This document shows, in pieces, positions 17,265 to 27,780 of a stretch of DNA of 64,000 bases. Location of the stretch: the NCBI RefSeq assembly GCF_900113275.1, contig NZ_FOOU01000004.1, positions 1-64,000 on the forward strand. Direction: 5' to 3'. The number at the start of each line of letters is the position of its first letter. Within the stretch, counting starts at the first letter, position 1. Source of the stretch: Neptunomonas qingdaonensis (lineage in GTDB: Bacteria > Pseudomonadota > Gammaproteobacteria > Pseudomonadales > Balneatricaceae). The notes below the pieces were generated by a model, which was given only the letters and a program-made list of their open reading frames with translations, was not told the origin of the DNA and made no database searches. Made by a program: the position numbers and the translations under genes.

Positions 17265-17930
17265 ATGATGCATATTCCTGTTCTAAATCAATTAGAAACC
17301 CGTACTGAATGGATCTCCTTCTTTAGAAGGGAGCGCTCATACGCTTATATTACTAATCCTTTGTGTCTGGTCGACCTGCAAACAACCTACCTGCAAATTA
17401 CACTCTTAAAAGAAGATATGCTGGATGGTCGCCAGGCTACAAAATTTAGTCTCGGCTCCAAAAGCAGTATTGAGCCTGCCTGGAAAATGATAAAAGCCTG
17501 TAACTGGCAGCTATCCAGCATCATTGACGGCCTGGTATCACTTAATTTTAACAGTAACGCCAGGGATAACGCCTTTCCGGGCATACACAGAGACCTGACG
17601 GTACGCAAATTTTTTGCCAAAGATAAACAGTTGTTGGCTCCCACGCTTATCGGCCCGCTGACACCTCTGACTCAGGAACCTGAAAGCTGGAGCTTAAGGG
17701 ATGTTTGCCGGTTACTCAGCCACCACCAGTACAGCCATAGTGAATTTTTACCCCAGCCGCTAAAGCCCGCACCGTTGCGCAGTATGCTACTGAAAATAAT
17801 AGACTCGCCTTATGGCTGGGCCGTCACAAAAAATGGTACTGAAATATCCCTTAGCTACCTGAATAAAGCCCTGTTAAGCATTCAACCTGATATAAAAAAA
17901 CCGGTTCCTCGCCTTCAAGCAACCGGTTAA
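17265..17930 (+). CDS. Hypothetical protein, 221 aa
   Basis: Not recognised. The frame is open from ATG 17265 (a second ATG at 17268) to TAA at 17928-17930. The product looks soluble, with a Trp/Phe-containing N-terminus (EWISFFRRERSYAYITN) and no obvious nucleotide-binding, metal or membrane motif. It is divergent from the 123-residue gene (54-base gap) and convergent with mksB, ending four bases before the mksB stop. Its last codons contain half of the mksB terminator. It lacks Toprim-like acidic motifs and the usual size of JetD/MksG, so I do not count it as part of the condensin system. Confidence 0.65.
   Translation: MMHIPVLNQLETRTEWISFFRRERSYAYITNPLCLVDLQTTYLQITLLKEDMLDGRQATKFSLGSKSSIEPAWKMIKACNWQLSSIIDGLVSLNFNSNARDNAFPGIHRDLTVRKFFAKDKQLLAPTLIGPLTPLTQEPESWSLRDVCRLLSHHQYSHSEFLPQPLKPAPLRSMLLKIIDSPYGWAVTKNGTEISLSYLNKALLSIQPDIKKPVPRLQATG
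17893..17928 (-). terminator. mksB terminator embedded in the convergent gene
   Basis: AACCGGTT occurs at 17899-17906 and 17921-17928, 14-base loop. Being self-complementary, the two copies form a stem, and on the minus strand it is followed by a T7 run. It serves mksB; the plus strand has A rather than T after the stem. Confidence 0.8.
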
Positions 17931-17934
17931 AAAA

Positions 17935-20900
17935 TCAGATTGTTTCCACTGCCTCTTCCGCTAAGCGGGCCTCTTCCATCAATTTACGCGGGTTATCGGA
18001 GCTTAATAGCTCTTTTCCCTTCGTAGTGGGAAACTCTACATCGATATCAACCACCCGCCCATCACGGCATACATTGATAATGGTTTCCATACAGGAAGAT
18101 AACAGCGAATACTTCTCATCGGGTGCTGCAATAATGGTCTGCAGTCCCAGATCGGTCATAAAGCCCAGAGAGGTAATGGTATTTTCCGAATCCAGCTTGT
18201 TAAACGCCTCATCGAAGACAGACAGACTCATTCCGCCTACCGCTTGACCATCCGGCCCTTCTTTCAAACGATAAGCGGCACCCATAGCGGCTGCCATGGC
18301 GACATAGAAAGGTACCTGATGTTCACCGCCTGATCCGGTTTTAATACGCTGTGTCAGGGTCGTTTTGCGATTCCCGTTAAGATCTTTAACCACCAGCTCA
18401 AAGTTATAGAAATTACGGTAATCCTGAAGCAGACTGCTTTCACCTTCATCTTTTAAGACATCATGAATCTTAGACAAGGCATCCTGGTGGGGTTTATCTT
18501 CCTCAAATTTGAGATCAAACAACGAGCCCACATTAGCCTGATCCAGACGAGTGTACGCCTCTACCAGCTCCAGAATATCCTTCAGCTCAGGATTGGGCAT
18601 CATCTCAAAACTATACATCTCTTTATGAAACGGACGGTTTTTAAGATGATTATTGAGTTCACGAATCAGGTCTTTGATGTTATTAATCTGATCATTCAAA
18701 TGCGCTACAAAATCAGAACGGAACGAGGTTTCTGCTTCCAGTCGGGCACGTTCTGCTTTTTCCTTATAAAGCGCCAGCTCCGAATCTTGTAGTGACTGCA
18801 CGGTTTCATCGACATATTGCTCCAGCTCTTCATGAGTCGAATCGGGGCCGATTTTATCCAGCCCCTGATGACTCATACCGCCGCCATGAAACTTCGCTTT
18901 ATAGTTGGCTATTGCATCCCGTACCGAATATTTTTTCTTCTCATGTAACGTAAGCTCAGACTGTGCTTTTTTGGCGGCCTCGAAAATAACACGCTCGAGC
19001 TCTCCGCCACAGCTTTCATCCAGATAGTCACGCTTTTCCTGAGCAGACTGAGCATCGAAATCCGCTTTGGCTTCGCAACCATTTCGCGCTTCCGCATGCT
19101 CGGTTAGTTCCTGAGTCAGCACTTCTAACGCGGCGGAGTCTTTAATCATATGGGTACGGATACGCTGCAGCTTATCCATCAGCAACTTACTTTTCTCTTC
19201 AGCGACTTTCTGTGCTTCAGCCAAGTCAGCAATACGCTGCTGGATACCGCTATCATCATGATTACGCATATCGGTAATCTCCTGACGATAGCCCTGAACC
19301 TCAGTGCCAAGCTGATCGCGCTGATGAACCAGATCAAATACTTTTTCACTGGCACCCGCCAAGCTGGTTGTCAGGTTGATCAAGCTATCGCGGAGTTTTT
19401 CTAATGACTCGTGACGTTTGCCCAACGCGGTGAACTCCACCAGCATCTGATCAACTTGCTTGCCCTTAGTCGCCAGTTGATCGCCACGACGGCGGATCCC
19501 CATAATGGGAGACATCTCATTTATCGAGGTTGTTGAACCTTCCGTCTGCAACATACAGTCATAGGTGAGTGCCCGTTCCTGACGTAGCAACTCAGCTTCG
19601 GTTTCAACCGCAATCACGCCACCCAGCGCACGATTCATATACGCCTGCGCATGTTCATTATCGGTATCAACAAAATGTGCCAACGAGCGTGGCTTGTTAC
19701 GGTTCAACCACTCATGTGTTTTGGTTGTGTTAATAATACGACAACCTTTTAAATGACGACCTTTGCGGCGATATAAGGTGATCGCTTCTCTGACATGATC
19801 CGGATCAACAACCAGCGCTTCACGGCGAGCCCCTAAAAATGACTCAATGGCAATACGCCATTTATCCTCATTGATGTCGACCAGCTCGCATATCGGCGTC
19901 GATTCAATACCATATTCTGACAGCAGTTCCATCAGCTCCCGGGTGTTATGCCGAACAGGCGCACGACCTTGTTTGAGCTGTTCGACAGCGCCTTTTTGAC
20001 ACTGAATACTCGTGCGTAACTCATTCATACGAATAACAGACTCTTCAAATTTTCGACCGATGTCGCGCCTGACTGAATCAACACTTTGTTTGAGTTGCTC
20101 AATGGTATTATCGACTTCCACCGGCTCCGGCGGCCAGGCATCCGCCATCATATCTTCGCCCGAGCGCCACAGCTCAACAGAGCGTTTTACCAGTGGCAAA
20201 AAGGTATCCGGCAATAACTGTTCGTAATTGGAGAAACCAACCGTGGTTCTGAACAGGCTATAGACATTTTGAATCTTATCTTTAACAACCCCTTCTTCGT
20301 GCAAACGCGCTGTGATCGAGTTTTCTAATGCCTTTATCTGATGTGCCGCATTAGAGTTATTCAGTTGGGCGCGCGCATCTGCCAGGCGCTGCATCACACT
20401 ACTAACGTCTGCCGTATGATTTTCCAGCTCTTTCTGAACAGCCGCTTCTTTTTCCTGATTAGCGTCAAGCCGCTCCTGCGATTCCTCTTTTTTCAGGTCT
20501 GCATTTTCAAAGCGTGCCTCATGTACAACCCACTCATACTCCGCTGCATTTTTGATATTGCGCTGGATCCCCTTGCATTGTTCCTGAACCTTTTCCAGCT
20601 CAGCAATACGGTTAAATACCTCACGGGTCTTTTGCTCCATCGCGCGATATTCATCCAGCGATTTTCGAAACGCACCGACATGCACGATATTTTCATCCAG
20701 CACAAACTCGCGGACAAAACGTGTAGGACTGTCGATGGGTACAAATCGCAGAGCGTTTTTAAAGTTTTTGATGAATTTTTCATCATCATTCGGCATTTGA
20801 ATATCATGGCTCAGCGCAGTGGTGACTTCACGAATAAACTTGCTGGCACGCTTTTCCAGAATCATATCAGGACACTGCCTGAGCAACTCATCCCGCACTT

Positions 20901-21363
20901 GTGTCCAGGGCTTAGGCAAGCGGCCATCACCTTCAACTACGGAGAAATCATCCAGCCCTACCGAAAAACCGGGCAGAATGAATCGCCCTAATATCTCCTC
21001 TTCAGGTGAGGCGGTAGAAGCACTGATAGCAATACCGATACAGGTTTCTTTAGCGGTGTCCGTATCAAAAAAACTCAACGCCATATAGGTAAGTGAGTCT
21101 TCCCGGGCCATCGCTTTTTTACTGCCATCATCCAGATAACCCAGGCAGTATGTACGCAAAGAACGTTCACTTTTCTGCCCTGCGGATGCGTTAAAACTGA
21201 GGTGGCGCTTATGCCCTCCCATCAGCACAGTCTGGATAGCATCCAGCAAAGCAGACTTACCTGAACCATTGGGCCCAACAATCGCCACATTACCTTTTAT
21301 CGGTACTTCAACGGCCCCTAAAACATACCAGTTAACCAGTACGATACGATTAAGCTGTTTCAT
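17935..21363 (-). CDS. mksB: MksB/JetC-type SMC ATPase
   Basis: 1142 residues. It starts [20 protein letters not shown] with Walker A GPNGSGKS at 30-37, the typical head of MukB/MksB/JetC proteins. Two long coiled coils (about 240-420 and 640-900) flank a hinge-like region (about 480-620). The C-terminal head has the ABC signature [12 protein letters not shown] and Walker [13 protein letters not shown]. It works with MksE and MksF to extrude DNA loops, either as a chromosome condensin (MksBEF) or as the motor of the Wadjet plasmid-defence system (JetABCD). It is last in the mksF-mksE-mksB operon and overlaps mksE by 14 bases. Confidence 0.92.
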   Translation of the reverse strand: MKQLNRIVLVNWYVLGAVEVPIKGNVAIVGPNGSGKSALLDAIQTVLMGGHKRHLSFNASAGQKSERSLRTYCLGYLDDGSKKAMAREDSLTYMALSFFDTDTAKETCIGIAISASTASPEEEILGRFILPGFSVGLDDFSVVEGDGRLPKPWTQVRDELLRQCPDMILEKRASKFIREVTTALSHDIQMPNDDEKFIKNFKNALRFVPIDSPTRFVREFVLDENIVHVGAFRKSLDEYRAMEQKTREVFNRIAELEKVQEQCKGIQRNIKNAAEYEWVVHEARFENADLKKEESQERLDANQEKEAAVQKELENHTADVSSVMQRLADARAQLNNSNAAHQIKALENSITARLHEEGVVKDKIQNVYSLFRTTVGFSNYEQLLPDTFLPLVKRSVELWRSGEDMMADAWPPEPVEVDNTIEQLKQSVDSVRRDIGRKFEESVIRMNELRTSIQCQKGAVEQLKQGRAPVRHNTRELMELLSEYGIESTPICELVDINEDKWRIAIESFLGARREALVVDPDHVREAITLYRRKGRHLKGCRIINTTKTHEWLNRNKPRSLAHFVDTDNEHAQAYMNRALGGVIAVETEAELLRQERALTYDCMLQTEGSTTSINEMSPIMGIRRRGDQLATKGKQVDQMLVEFTALGKRHESLEKLRDSLINLTTSLAGASEKVFDLVHQRDQLGTEVQGYRQEITDMRNHDDSGIQQRIADLAEAQKVAEEKSKLLMDKLQRIRTHMIKDSAALEVLTQELTEHAEARNGCEAKADFDAQSAQEKRDYLDESCGGELERVIFEAAKKAQSELTLHEKKKYSVRDAIANYKAKFHGGGMSHQGLDKIGPDSTHEELEQYVDETVQSLQDSELALYKEKAERARLEAETSFRSDFVAHLNDQINNIKDLIRELNNHLKNRPFHKEMYSFEMMPNPELKDILELVEAYTRLDQANVGSLFDLKFEEDKPHQDALSKIHDVLKDEGESSLLQDYRNFYNFELVVKDLNGNRKTTLTQRIKTGSGGEHQVPFYVAMAAAMGAAYRLKEGPDGQAVGGMSLSVFDEAFNKLDSENTITSLGFMTDLGLQTIIAAPDEKYSLLSSCMETIINVCRDGRVVDIDVEFPTTKGKELLSSDNPRKLMEEARLAEEAVETI

Positions 21364-21985
21364 CAGCGGCGGCCTCCTCTGCTTCGGTCATGGCATCACG
21401 GGTATCGGTATCACACAGCGCTTCTAATTGACCGATGAAATCTTCAACAACCACCTGACGAATCGTTGGCTGAATACTAAACGGGACATTTTTCGGTTCC
21501 ATTTCATTGGGCTTTCCGCGTTCAATAACGCCATGACGCGAAAACAACGACAAGATTTCTTTCATGCGTGTTTCATTCGGTATCTCTTTACCGGTGAGGT
21601 TTTCGTATAGCGACAGCAGCTGATTGATATTGGTATAAGCTTTGCCGCCTTCTACCTCAAACTTTTCAAGCTTTTCTTCATATTGCTGGCGCATGCAGAG
21701 TAGCAATAACGACTCATCCAGGCGTAATTTGAGATTACGCTCATCGTCCTTCGGCAAAATACCCAGGTAGGCTTCATCGGGCTGATAGATAAACGACCAA
21801 CCAATTGCTTCAAACAGATTGGTAAAATAATCGATATGTGAAGAGATCAGGAAATAGCTATCCCGGTGCGACGAACGATCAGCGTGTAAAAACTGGCTGG
21901 TCAGTAACAGATTAGCGGCATGAGAAAAATCGGCAGCTTCGTACTGATCGCTTCGGCTGATTATTTTTTGTAGATCACCAAGCAT
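21350..21985 (-). CDS. mksE: MksE/JetB-type KITE subunit
   Basis: 211 residues, no membrane segment. It matches the small winged-helix KITE subunit of MksBEF/Wadjet by position and pattern: [34 protein letters not shown], and [22 protein letters not shown]. The acidic C-terminus ends in an EEAAADETA tail. It bridges the kleisin MksF and the MksB heads. The start overlaps the mksF stop by one base and its end overlaps mksB by 14, so the three are translationally coupled. Confidence 0.88.
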   Translation of the reverse strand: MLGDLQKIISRSDQYEAADFSHAANLLLTSQFLHADRSSHRDSYFLISSHIDYFTNLFEAIGWSFIYQPDEAYLGILPKDDERNLKLRLDESLLLLCMRQQYEEKLEKFEVEGGKAYTNINQLLSLYENLTGKEIPNETRMKEILSLFSRHGVIERGKPNEMEPKNVPFSIQPTIRQVVVEDFIGQLEALCDTDTRDAMTEAEEAAADETA

Positions 21986-23379
21986 TAACGTTTCCTATAG
22001 ATAACAAAATCACGACACTCGACCATTCCGGCAACTTGAGTGTATTGATCATTAAACTGAATATTGAACTGATCTGCGGTTTTTTTGGCTTTTTTACCCA
22101 GCGAAGCCAAATGGCGGATATAACTGAAACAGATATAATCCTCGATACTTTCAATCTCAAACTGGTCAGCACGAATGGTGTCACTTTTGCTTAGGTGCCG
22201 GTCAAGATAAGCATCAATACGATCAATTTTAACCTCCCGGCGCTCTTTAAACTCTTTAAACAACTGCCGTAGCTGGAGGGCTTGGGGATCGATAACCTGT
22301 TGATGTATTACCCGTGGCTCTGCCTGAATACGCCTTCTAAACGGCGAACGCACGCTGGCAGGAGAGATAAAGCCGATCTCCTCCAGCGTGTCGACCACAG
22401 GTAGTGAGTCATCTTTCGCCACTTCTGTAATCAAGCGCGATAATCTTGATGCCATGCCCGGTGTGGTTTTATCCATATAGCGGACAGTATCAGCCACGCG
22501 TTTTTCCAGGCGGTAGCGGAAATCATCAATACTATCCAAGCGCTTATCAACCGATTCAAAAATACGGATAATACGGTTGATATGCAGATGTACCATCGCT
22601 TCAGCATCGTCATATTCTGACTCAAACTGCTCCTGATAGTGTCGCGTCAGCTTATCCAGCTTAATTGGATCAAACTGCAAATCACGCAAAAGCGATAAAA
22701 TCTGGCGGCGAAACCTAAAAGGGTTATTCTTTGTTTTCAGCGTCTTATAGTCAGAAACAAGAATTCGTTCTACAAAGCGATCAAAGAAACCGCGCACCAC
22801 TTCCTGAGGGCTTTCAGCATTCGACAAACTGATTTTAAGCTCTCGCAACCCCAGCATCATATCGGTCAGATGTGCACTGAACTCGGCCGCTGTTTGCGCT
22901 GCTTCTGACAAGGTAATACCCCGTCCCGCCGGGTCATTAACAGCCGATTCCAGAGAGCTGAGAACGTTAAGCACGGCTCCGCCATAGGAGCGCTTTTCCA
23001 AATTAGAAATTGACACCATAGAGCGCAGCAAAAAGCTGATCGACGGCGACATTAATACAAACGTGCGATAAATGCGCTGCTCTTCTTCCACCCATCCCGT
23101 TTGTACCAGACGGCGGTAGATGCGGTTAGTATATTCTGCTGTCGAGCGAGGCAATTCACCGTCATCAGAATCCTCTTCTTCAGGTTCCCAGCGACGGACG
23201 CCCAAGCGCACTACTGCCTCTTCGATGGTAGAACGCACCATATCTTTGGGAATAAAAGGATCAATCAGATCCTCATCAAAAAACAGATCGGCCAACTGCA
23301 GCAGCACAGCTTGATAAATATGCCGATTCTTACCGGATAAGGGTAAAAACAGATCATCAGGGAGCTTGTTAAAAAGCAT
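21985..23379 (-). CDS. mksF: MksF/JetA-type kleisin
   Basis: 464 residues, alpha-helical. It starts [20 protein letters not shown], close to the family pattern of the JetA/MksF kleisins, with [14 protein letters not shown] and [19 protein letters not shown]. The C-terminal part (about 340-464) carries the winged helix that contacts the MksB head. First gene of the operon. Together with mksE and mksB it makes a complete condensin core; no mksG/jetD nuclease gene follows mksB. Confidence 0.9.
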   Translation of the reverse strand: MLFNKLPDDLFLPLSGKNRHIYQAVLLQLADLFFDEDLIDPFIPKDMVRSTIEEAVVRLGVRRWEPEEEDSDDGELPRSTAEYTNRIYRRLVQTGWVEEEQRIYRTFVLMSPSISFLLRSMVSISNLEKRSYGGAVLNVLSSLESAVNDPAGRGITLSEAAQTAAEFSAHLTDMMLGLRELKISLSNAESPQEVVRGFFDRFVERILVSDYKTLKTKNNPFRFRRQILSLLRDLQFDPIKLDKLTRHYQEQFESEYDDAEAMVHLHINRIIRIFESVDKRLDSIDDFRYRLEKRVADTVRYMDKTTPGMASRLSRLITEVAKDDSLPVVDTLEEIGFISPASVRSPFRRRIQAEPRVIHQQVIDPQALQLRQLFKEFKERREVKIDRIDAYLDRHLSKSDTIRADQFEIESIEDYICFSYIRHLASLGKKAKKTADQFNIQFNDQYTQVAGMVECRDFVIYRKR

Positions 23380-23446
23380 TCAGCATCCAATATGAAGTGC
23401 GCCACTTAGTCAACCAGCAGCACTTATGTAATAATGTGAGGTCTTC

Positions 23447-23567
23447 GCACGATTGCCCTTTTGTCTACTAGCAGCGTTAAAAACGTACTCATTCGGTCAT
23501 TTATAAACATAAACTCCCTTATTCCGTGCATTTTTGCCTTGCCAGTAAACAAAATTTCGGCTCGTGC
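23447..23567. repeat. Short element with imperfect 27/28-base terminal inverted repeats (MITE-like)
   Basis: Left arm 23447-23473 and right arm 23540-23567 are inverted copies. Both read GCACGA, six or seven unlike bases, then TTTTGT[C/T]TACT[A/G]GCA, with 13 of the last 15 bases identical. Total length is about 121 bases. It lies 68 bases upstream of the mksF start, in a 430-base gap with no gene. The core contains GTACTCATTCGGTCATTTA, which looks like a TetR-type operator. No transposase gene is present, so it would be non-autonomous. Confidence 0.55.
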
Positions 23568-23681
23568 AAAAGTCTCATTGTAAGTAAGCATTGGATTTTA
23601 GCCTAGCTAGACATGACAAATCCAGACATCTGAATTAAAGGTGTGACGAAAGGTATGGAAAAAGGTATGGCGATTCAGTGC

Positions 23682-23728
23682 CAGAAAAACAAAAACCCCG
23701 GTACTATAGATAAACACAGACCGGGGTT
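23682..23728 (-). terminator. amt terminator
   Basis: AACCCCGGT (23694-23702) pairs with ACCGGGGTT (23720-23728), 17-base loop. On the minus strand the stem is followed by TTTTTGTTTTT. Confidence 0.85.
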
Positions 23729-23812
23729 CTCATCGAAGCAATGTAACTCAGGTAATCTGATCAGTTGATCGGGTCAAGCATTGTCGCCATCGCTGATTTA
23801 TTCATTACTGGC

Positions 23813-25021
23813 TTAGTCATTAGTAGTCGATTCAATTTTATGAATACTCAGATCGGCACCAATGAACTCATCCTCTTCAGTGAGACGCAGGCCAAGGGTC
23901 GCTTTAATAATGCCATAAACAATCACAGAACCAACAACAGCCACCAGAATACCGGCCACCGTACCAATCAGCTGCGACATCAGGCTGACACCGCCAAGAC
24001 CACCCAATGCTTCGCTACCAAAAATACCCGCAGCAATACCGCCCCACACTCCGCACAAACCATGCAAAGGCCAGACACCGAGGACATCATCAATTTTCCA
24101 TTTATTCTGCTGCAAGGTAAACATCCAGACAAAGACCGTGCCGGCAATGGCACCGACCACCAGCGCACCAATGGGATGCATCACATCAGAACCGGCACAC
24201 ACTGCAACCAACCCGGCTAATGGGCCGTTATGAATGAAGCCCGGGTCATTTTTACCAACGATCAATGCGGCAATAATACCGCCGACCATCGCCATTAAAG
24301 AGTTAACAGCCACCAGCCCCGACACACCATCCAGCGTTTGTGCTGACATGACGTTAAAACCGAACCAACCAATAGAGAGAATCCAGGCACCCAGTGCCAA
24401 AAATGGAATATTAGAGGGCGGAAAAGCCACCAATCGGCCGCTACGGTAACGCCCTTTACGAGTTCCCAGGAACAGCACAGCAACCAGAGCAATCCACCCA
24501 CCGACACCATGTACAACAACCGAACCTGCAAAATCATGAAAGCCAGCACCAAAAGAAGACTCTAACCATGCTTGAAAACCATAATTACCATTCCAGATAA
24601 TGCCTTCAAAAAACGGGTAAATAAAAGCGACCGTTAACGTTGAAGCAAGCAATACCGGCCAGAATTTAGCGCGCTCAGCAATACCACCTGACACAATGGC
24701 CGGAATAGCCGCAGCAAACGTCATCAAAAAGAAAAATTTAACTAACTCGTAGCCATTACCTTCCGCCAGTGTTTCTGCATCCTGGAAAAATGTAACGTCG
24801 TACGCAATCCAATAACCAATAAAAAAGTAAGCGACAGCCGAAAAACCAAAGTCCGTCATGATTTTCACCAAGGCATTTACCTGGTTTTTATGACGCACGG
24901 TACCTACTTCAAGAAAGGCAAAACCAGCATGCATGGCAAACACCATGATGGCCCCCATCAAAATAAACAGGGTATTTGAGCTTTGCACCAAAGTCTCAAC
25001 GGCACTATTTACATTATCCAC
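23813..25021 (-). CDS. amt: Ammonium transporter, Amt family
   Basis: 402 residues, about eleven membrane helices. Amt marks include FLEVGTVRHKNQVNALVK, SGGIAERAKFWP and the paired pore histidines in VVHGVGGW and PLHGLCGVWGG. It conducts ammonium/ammonia inward across the inner membrane. The start is GTG at 25021, with TAGGAG upstream. There is no adjacent glnK or glnB gene, which is unusual because the PII partner is often cotranscribed. The C-terminal cytoplasmic tail, LTEEDEFIGADLSIHKIE, carries the EFIGAD-like motif of PII-regulated Amt proteins. NtrC-like sites lie upstream. Confidence 0.92.
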   Translation of the reverse strand: MDNVNSAVETLVQSSNTLFILMGAIMVFAMHAGFAFLEVGTVRHKNQVNALVKIMTDFGFSAVAYFFIGYWIAYDVTFFQDAETLAEGNGYELVKFFFLMTFAAAIPAIVSGGIAERAKFWPVLLASTLTVAFIYPFFEGIIWNGNYGFQAWLESSFGAGFHDFAGSVVVHGVGGWIALVAVLFLGTRKGRYRSGRLVAFPPSNIPFLALGAWILSIGWFGFNVMSAQTLDGVSGLVAVNSLMAMVGGIIAALIVGKNDPGFIHNGPLAGLVAVCAGSDVMHPIGALVVGAIAGTVFVWMFTLQQNKWKIDDVLGVWPLHGLCGVWGGIAAGIFGSEALGGLGGVSLMSQLIGTVAGILVAVVGSVIVYGIIKATLGLRLTEEDEFIGADLSIHKIESTTND

Positions 25022-25060
25022 GAATATCTCCTAAGTTCATGCTTACGCATCTTTCTTCAA

Positions 25061-25107
25061 TGCACAGTCTTGGTGCGCTTTCTTGTAGCTCAGTCCAAAC
25101 CGGTGCA
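25061..25107. promoter_or_regulatory. Two NtrC-like binding sites upstream of amt
   Basis: Site 1, 25061-25077, reads TGCAC-AGTCTT-GGTGC-G, a match to the classic NtrC dyad (TGCAC-N6-GGTGCA) at all but the last base. Site 2, 25091-25107 read on the minus strand, is TGCACC-N4-TGG followed by mismatches. Their centres are 30 bases apart, about three helical turns. I could not find a sigma-54 -24/-12 pair at the usual distance downstream, so the promoter is undefined. Confidence 0.55.
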
Positions 25108-25300
25108 TTCAACCTGTCACATATATTATCTATGCCTGTAGCAAAGCTCGTTAAAGCTTGGCAACACATTGATTCATAATAAAATATTAGAAAGTTAAGT
25201 CCGATTAGTGAAACAAGACCCGATGATCAAGTCTTGCTCCGCACTAAAACAAAGCATGAAATATGCCAAAAAAAGAAATGCACCGATTTGACGCGCTTTC

Positions 25301-27457
25301 TTAAGGCCAGCGTATCTCAAAACAGCTATGAATGCGTGTATTACGCTTAAAATCAGGATCGATAGTTTGTGATGTAATTTCACGGATATCAAAACCGGCA
25401 AGCAGTTCATAATCCAGTTTAAAGCGGCGGTAATTATTCGAAAAAATTAATACGCCACCTTTACGCAGCAGCCGCATGGCCAACTTGATCAAATCCACAT
25501 GATCTCGCTGAACATCCAGCACATCCAGCATTTTCTTTGAATTAGAAAACGTGGGGGGATCCATGAAAATCAGGTCATATTCGGGTTTACGCTGCTTCTT
25601 TAACCAGGTCAGGCAGTCCGCTTCAATAAAGTGATGCTCTTTACTGTTAAAACCATTCAGAGCCATATTTTTCATAGCCCATTGCAGGTACGTCGCCGAC
25701 ATATCAACACTGGTTGTCGACCTAGCGCCTCCCACTCCTGCATGCACACTGGCTGATGCGGTGTAGCAGAAAAGGTTTAAAAAGTCTTTTCCAACAGCTT
25801 GCTGCTGAATCTGATGACGTACGGGGCGATGATCCAGAAACAACCCGGTATCCAGATAATCATGCAAATTCACACGTAAACGACAACCATGCTCCTGCAC
25901 TTCAAAAAAGCGACCAACGCTCGCTTGTTTTCCATACTGATCACTACCGCTTTGGCGCTTTCGCTGCTTTAATACCACTTTACGCGGATTGACACCCAGT
26001 GCTTCCGGGATAGCCGCCAGCACATCTTTCAAGCGCTCAAATGCCTTCACTTTATCGATAGAAGCAGGCGCTGCATATTCCTGAACATGCACCCAATCGT
26101 TATACAGATCGACCGCCACCGCGTACTCTGGCATATCCGCATCATAGAGACGATAACAGTCGATATTCTGCTGTTTTTTCCATTTCTTGAGTGCTTTTAA
26201 GTTCTTCTTCAGGCGATTAGCAAACATCTGCGCCGTATCACTTAAGACATTCGCAGCAACCACCTCATGCTCATCTTTCTGCTCATCCTTTACCGTATCG
26301 GTGCGATCAGCATAGAGGGTATACAGAAATAAACGCCCATCAATCGGGCCATTATTTAAACTATATGTTTTATCGGCTTTTAGCCCGACGACCTGGCACA
26401 ATTCTGGATTACCGGTAAAGATAGCGGCTTGCCAGCCAGCAAAATCCTGCTTCAAAGCATCGCCTATTTGCCGATATAAAAACATCAGTTCCGATCCATC
26501 ACCCATACGTTCACCATACGGAGGATTGGTTACCATCAGCCCGGGCGCATTTTCCGGAACCACCATCTGTTCAACCGAACCCTTTTTAAAACTAATCAGT
26601 TGCGCAACACCCGCTCTTTCTGCGTTCTCTTTAGCAAGCGCTAATACAGATGAATCCTGATCAGATCCATAAAAACGGCTGCTAACCGCTGCCAGCCCTG
26701 CTGTTTTACGATCTGCCGCTTCATCCAGCAGTGATTGCCACAGCGAAGCCTGGTGTTGTTTCCATCGCTCAAAGCCAAATTGCTCCCGCAGGAGCCCCGG
26801 TGCAATATCGGCAGCCATCATGGCACCCTCAATAACCAAGGTGCCGGAGCCACACATGGGATCAAATAAGACCGGATGATCAACGGCAAGCTCAGGCCAG
26901 TGAGCTCTGCGCAAAATAACAGCCGCTAAGTTCTCTTTCAGCGGAGCGGCACCTGCACGGGTGCGATAGCCACGCCGGTGCAAACTGCCGCCGGATAAAT
27001 CAAGCGACAAACTCAACTTGCCACGATAGATATGGGCATGTACACGCAGGTCGGGATTTTCACGATCAACGCCGGGGCGCATACCTGTCTTGTCTCTGAT
27101 TTGGTCGACAATCGCATCTTTTACTTTCAGCGCGCCAAAATGGGTATGGTTAATCGCATCGGTTTTGCCGGTAAAAGCAACCAGCAAAGTCCCTTCTTCA
27201 GCCATATGCTGCAACCAATCAACGGATTGTACCGCTGCGTAAAGCTGATCTGCCGTTTCTACATTTTCTTCGACGAGAGGTAAAAGAATGCGGTTTGCCA
27301 GACGAGACCATAAGCAAGCGCGATACGCTTGCTCAAGCTCACCATAAAATTCAGCCCCCGTCGCTGTTTGTTTAACTTCCGTTGCACCCAAATCGGTCAA
27401 CTCTGCTACCAGCAGTATTTCGAGCCCTTTAGGACACGTGGCAAAAAATTTCATCAT
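25301..27457 (-). CDS. rlmL: Bifunctional 23S rRNA methyltransferase RlmKL
   Basis: 718 residues, close to E. coli RlmKL. An N-terminal THUMP domain (about 40-155) is followed by the RlmL domain, with DPMCGSGTLVIEGA (SAM site) and catalytic NPPYGER. The C-terminal RlmK domain has FCYTASASVHAG, LIFMDPPTFSNSKKM and FSNNYRRFKLD. RlmL makes m2G2445 and RlmK makes m7G2069 in 23S rRNA (E. coli numbering), with the two halves fused as in most gammaproteobacteria. The start is ATG 27457 or 27454. Divergent from rmf. Confidence 0.94.
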   Translation of the reverse strand: MMKFFATCPKGLEILLVAELTDLGATEVKQTATGAEFYGELEQAYRACLWSRLANRILLPLVEENVETADQLYAAVQSVDWLQHMAEEGTLLVAFTGKTDAINHTHFGALKVKDAIVDQIRDKTGMRPGVDRENPDLRVHAHIYRGKLSLSLDLSGGSLHRRGYRTRAGAAPLKENLAAVILRRAHWPELAVDHPVLFDPMCGSGTLVIEGAMMAADIAPGLLREQFGFERWKQHQASLWQSLLDEAADRKTAGLAAVSSRFYGSDQDSSVLALAKENAERAGVAQLISFKKGSVEQMVVPENAPGLMVTNPPYGERMGDGSELMFLYRQIGDALKQDFAGWQAAIFTGNPELCQVVGLKADKTYSLNNGPIDGRLFLYTLYADRTDTVKDEQKDEHEVVAANVLSDTAQMFANRLKKNLKALKKWKKQQNIDCYRLYDADMPEYAVAVDLYNDWVHVQEYAAPASIDKVKAFERLKDVLAAIPEALGVNPRKVVLKQRKRQSGSDQYGKQASVGRFFEVQEHGCRLRVNLHDYLDTGLFLDHRPVRHQIQQQAVGKDFLNLFCYTASASVHAGVGGARSTTSVDMSATYLQWAMKNMALNGFNSKEHHFIEADCLTWLKKQRKPEYDLIFMDPPTFSNSKKMLDVLDVQRDHVDLIKLAMRLLRKGGVLIFSNNYRRFKLDYELLAGFDIREITSQTIDPDFKRNTRIHSCFEIRWP

Positions 27458-27729
27458 TCTTCCAATATATAAGCACTGTCTGTAAAAACCACAAGATCAA
27501 ACAGTTACAGTTTAATTCAATATTTATCACAATTAAGTGATTTCTTTTCATACGATTGTTTCACAGTAAGGAACCCTCCTAAACCGCTGATAGCACAACT
27601 GTTTTACATATACTTACTATCAAAAACAGAAATTTCATAGCTATTTACAATCGCACTTACCAATAAATTTCGTTATCTATAGGTACTGTGATAAGCCAAT
27701 GACGGAACAAATCACACTCATGGAGAACA

Positions 27730-27758
27730 TTTAACCTCAGATAATATCTATCTATAAT
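27730..27758 (+). promoter_or_regulatory. Probable rmf promoter
   Basis: TTTAAC at 27730-27735, a 17-base spacer and a perfect TATAAT at 27753-27758. The predicted start near 27765 leaves a leader of about 16 bases with GAGG before the ATG. The rest of the 323-base gap between rlmKL and rmf is AT-rich with nothing I can name. Confidence 0.6.
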
Positions 27759-27780
27759 TACGATACAGAGGCACTTTTAC

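Noticed and set aside
17265..17930. The gene next to mksB as a possible JetD/MksG nuclease
   Set aside because: It is convergent rather than in the operon, too short, and has no Toprim-like acidic motifs.
20341..20991. A 216-codon plus-strand frame inside mksB
   Set aside because: It lies wholly within the well-supported SMC coding sequence and has no ribosome site or recognisable family.
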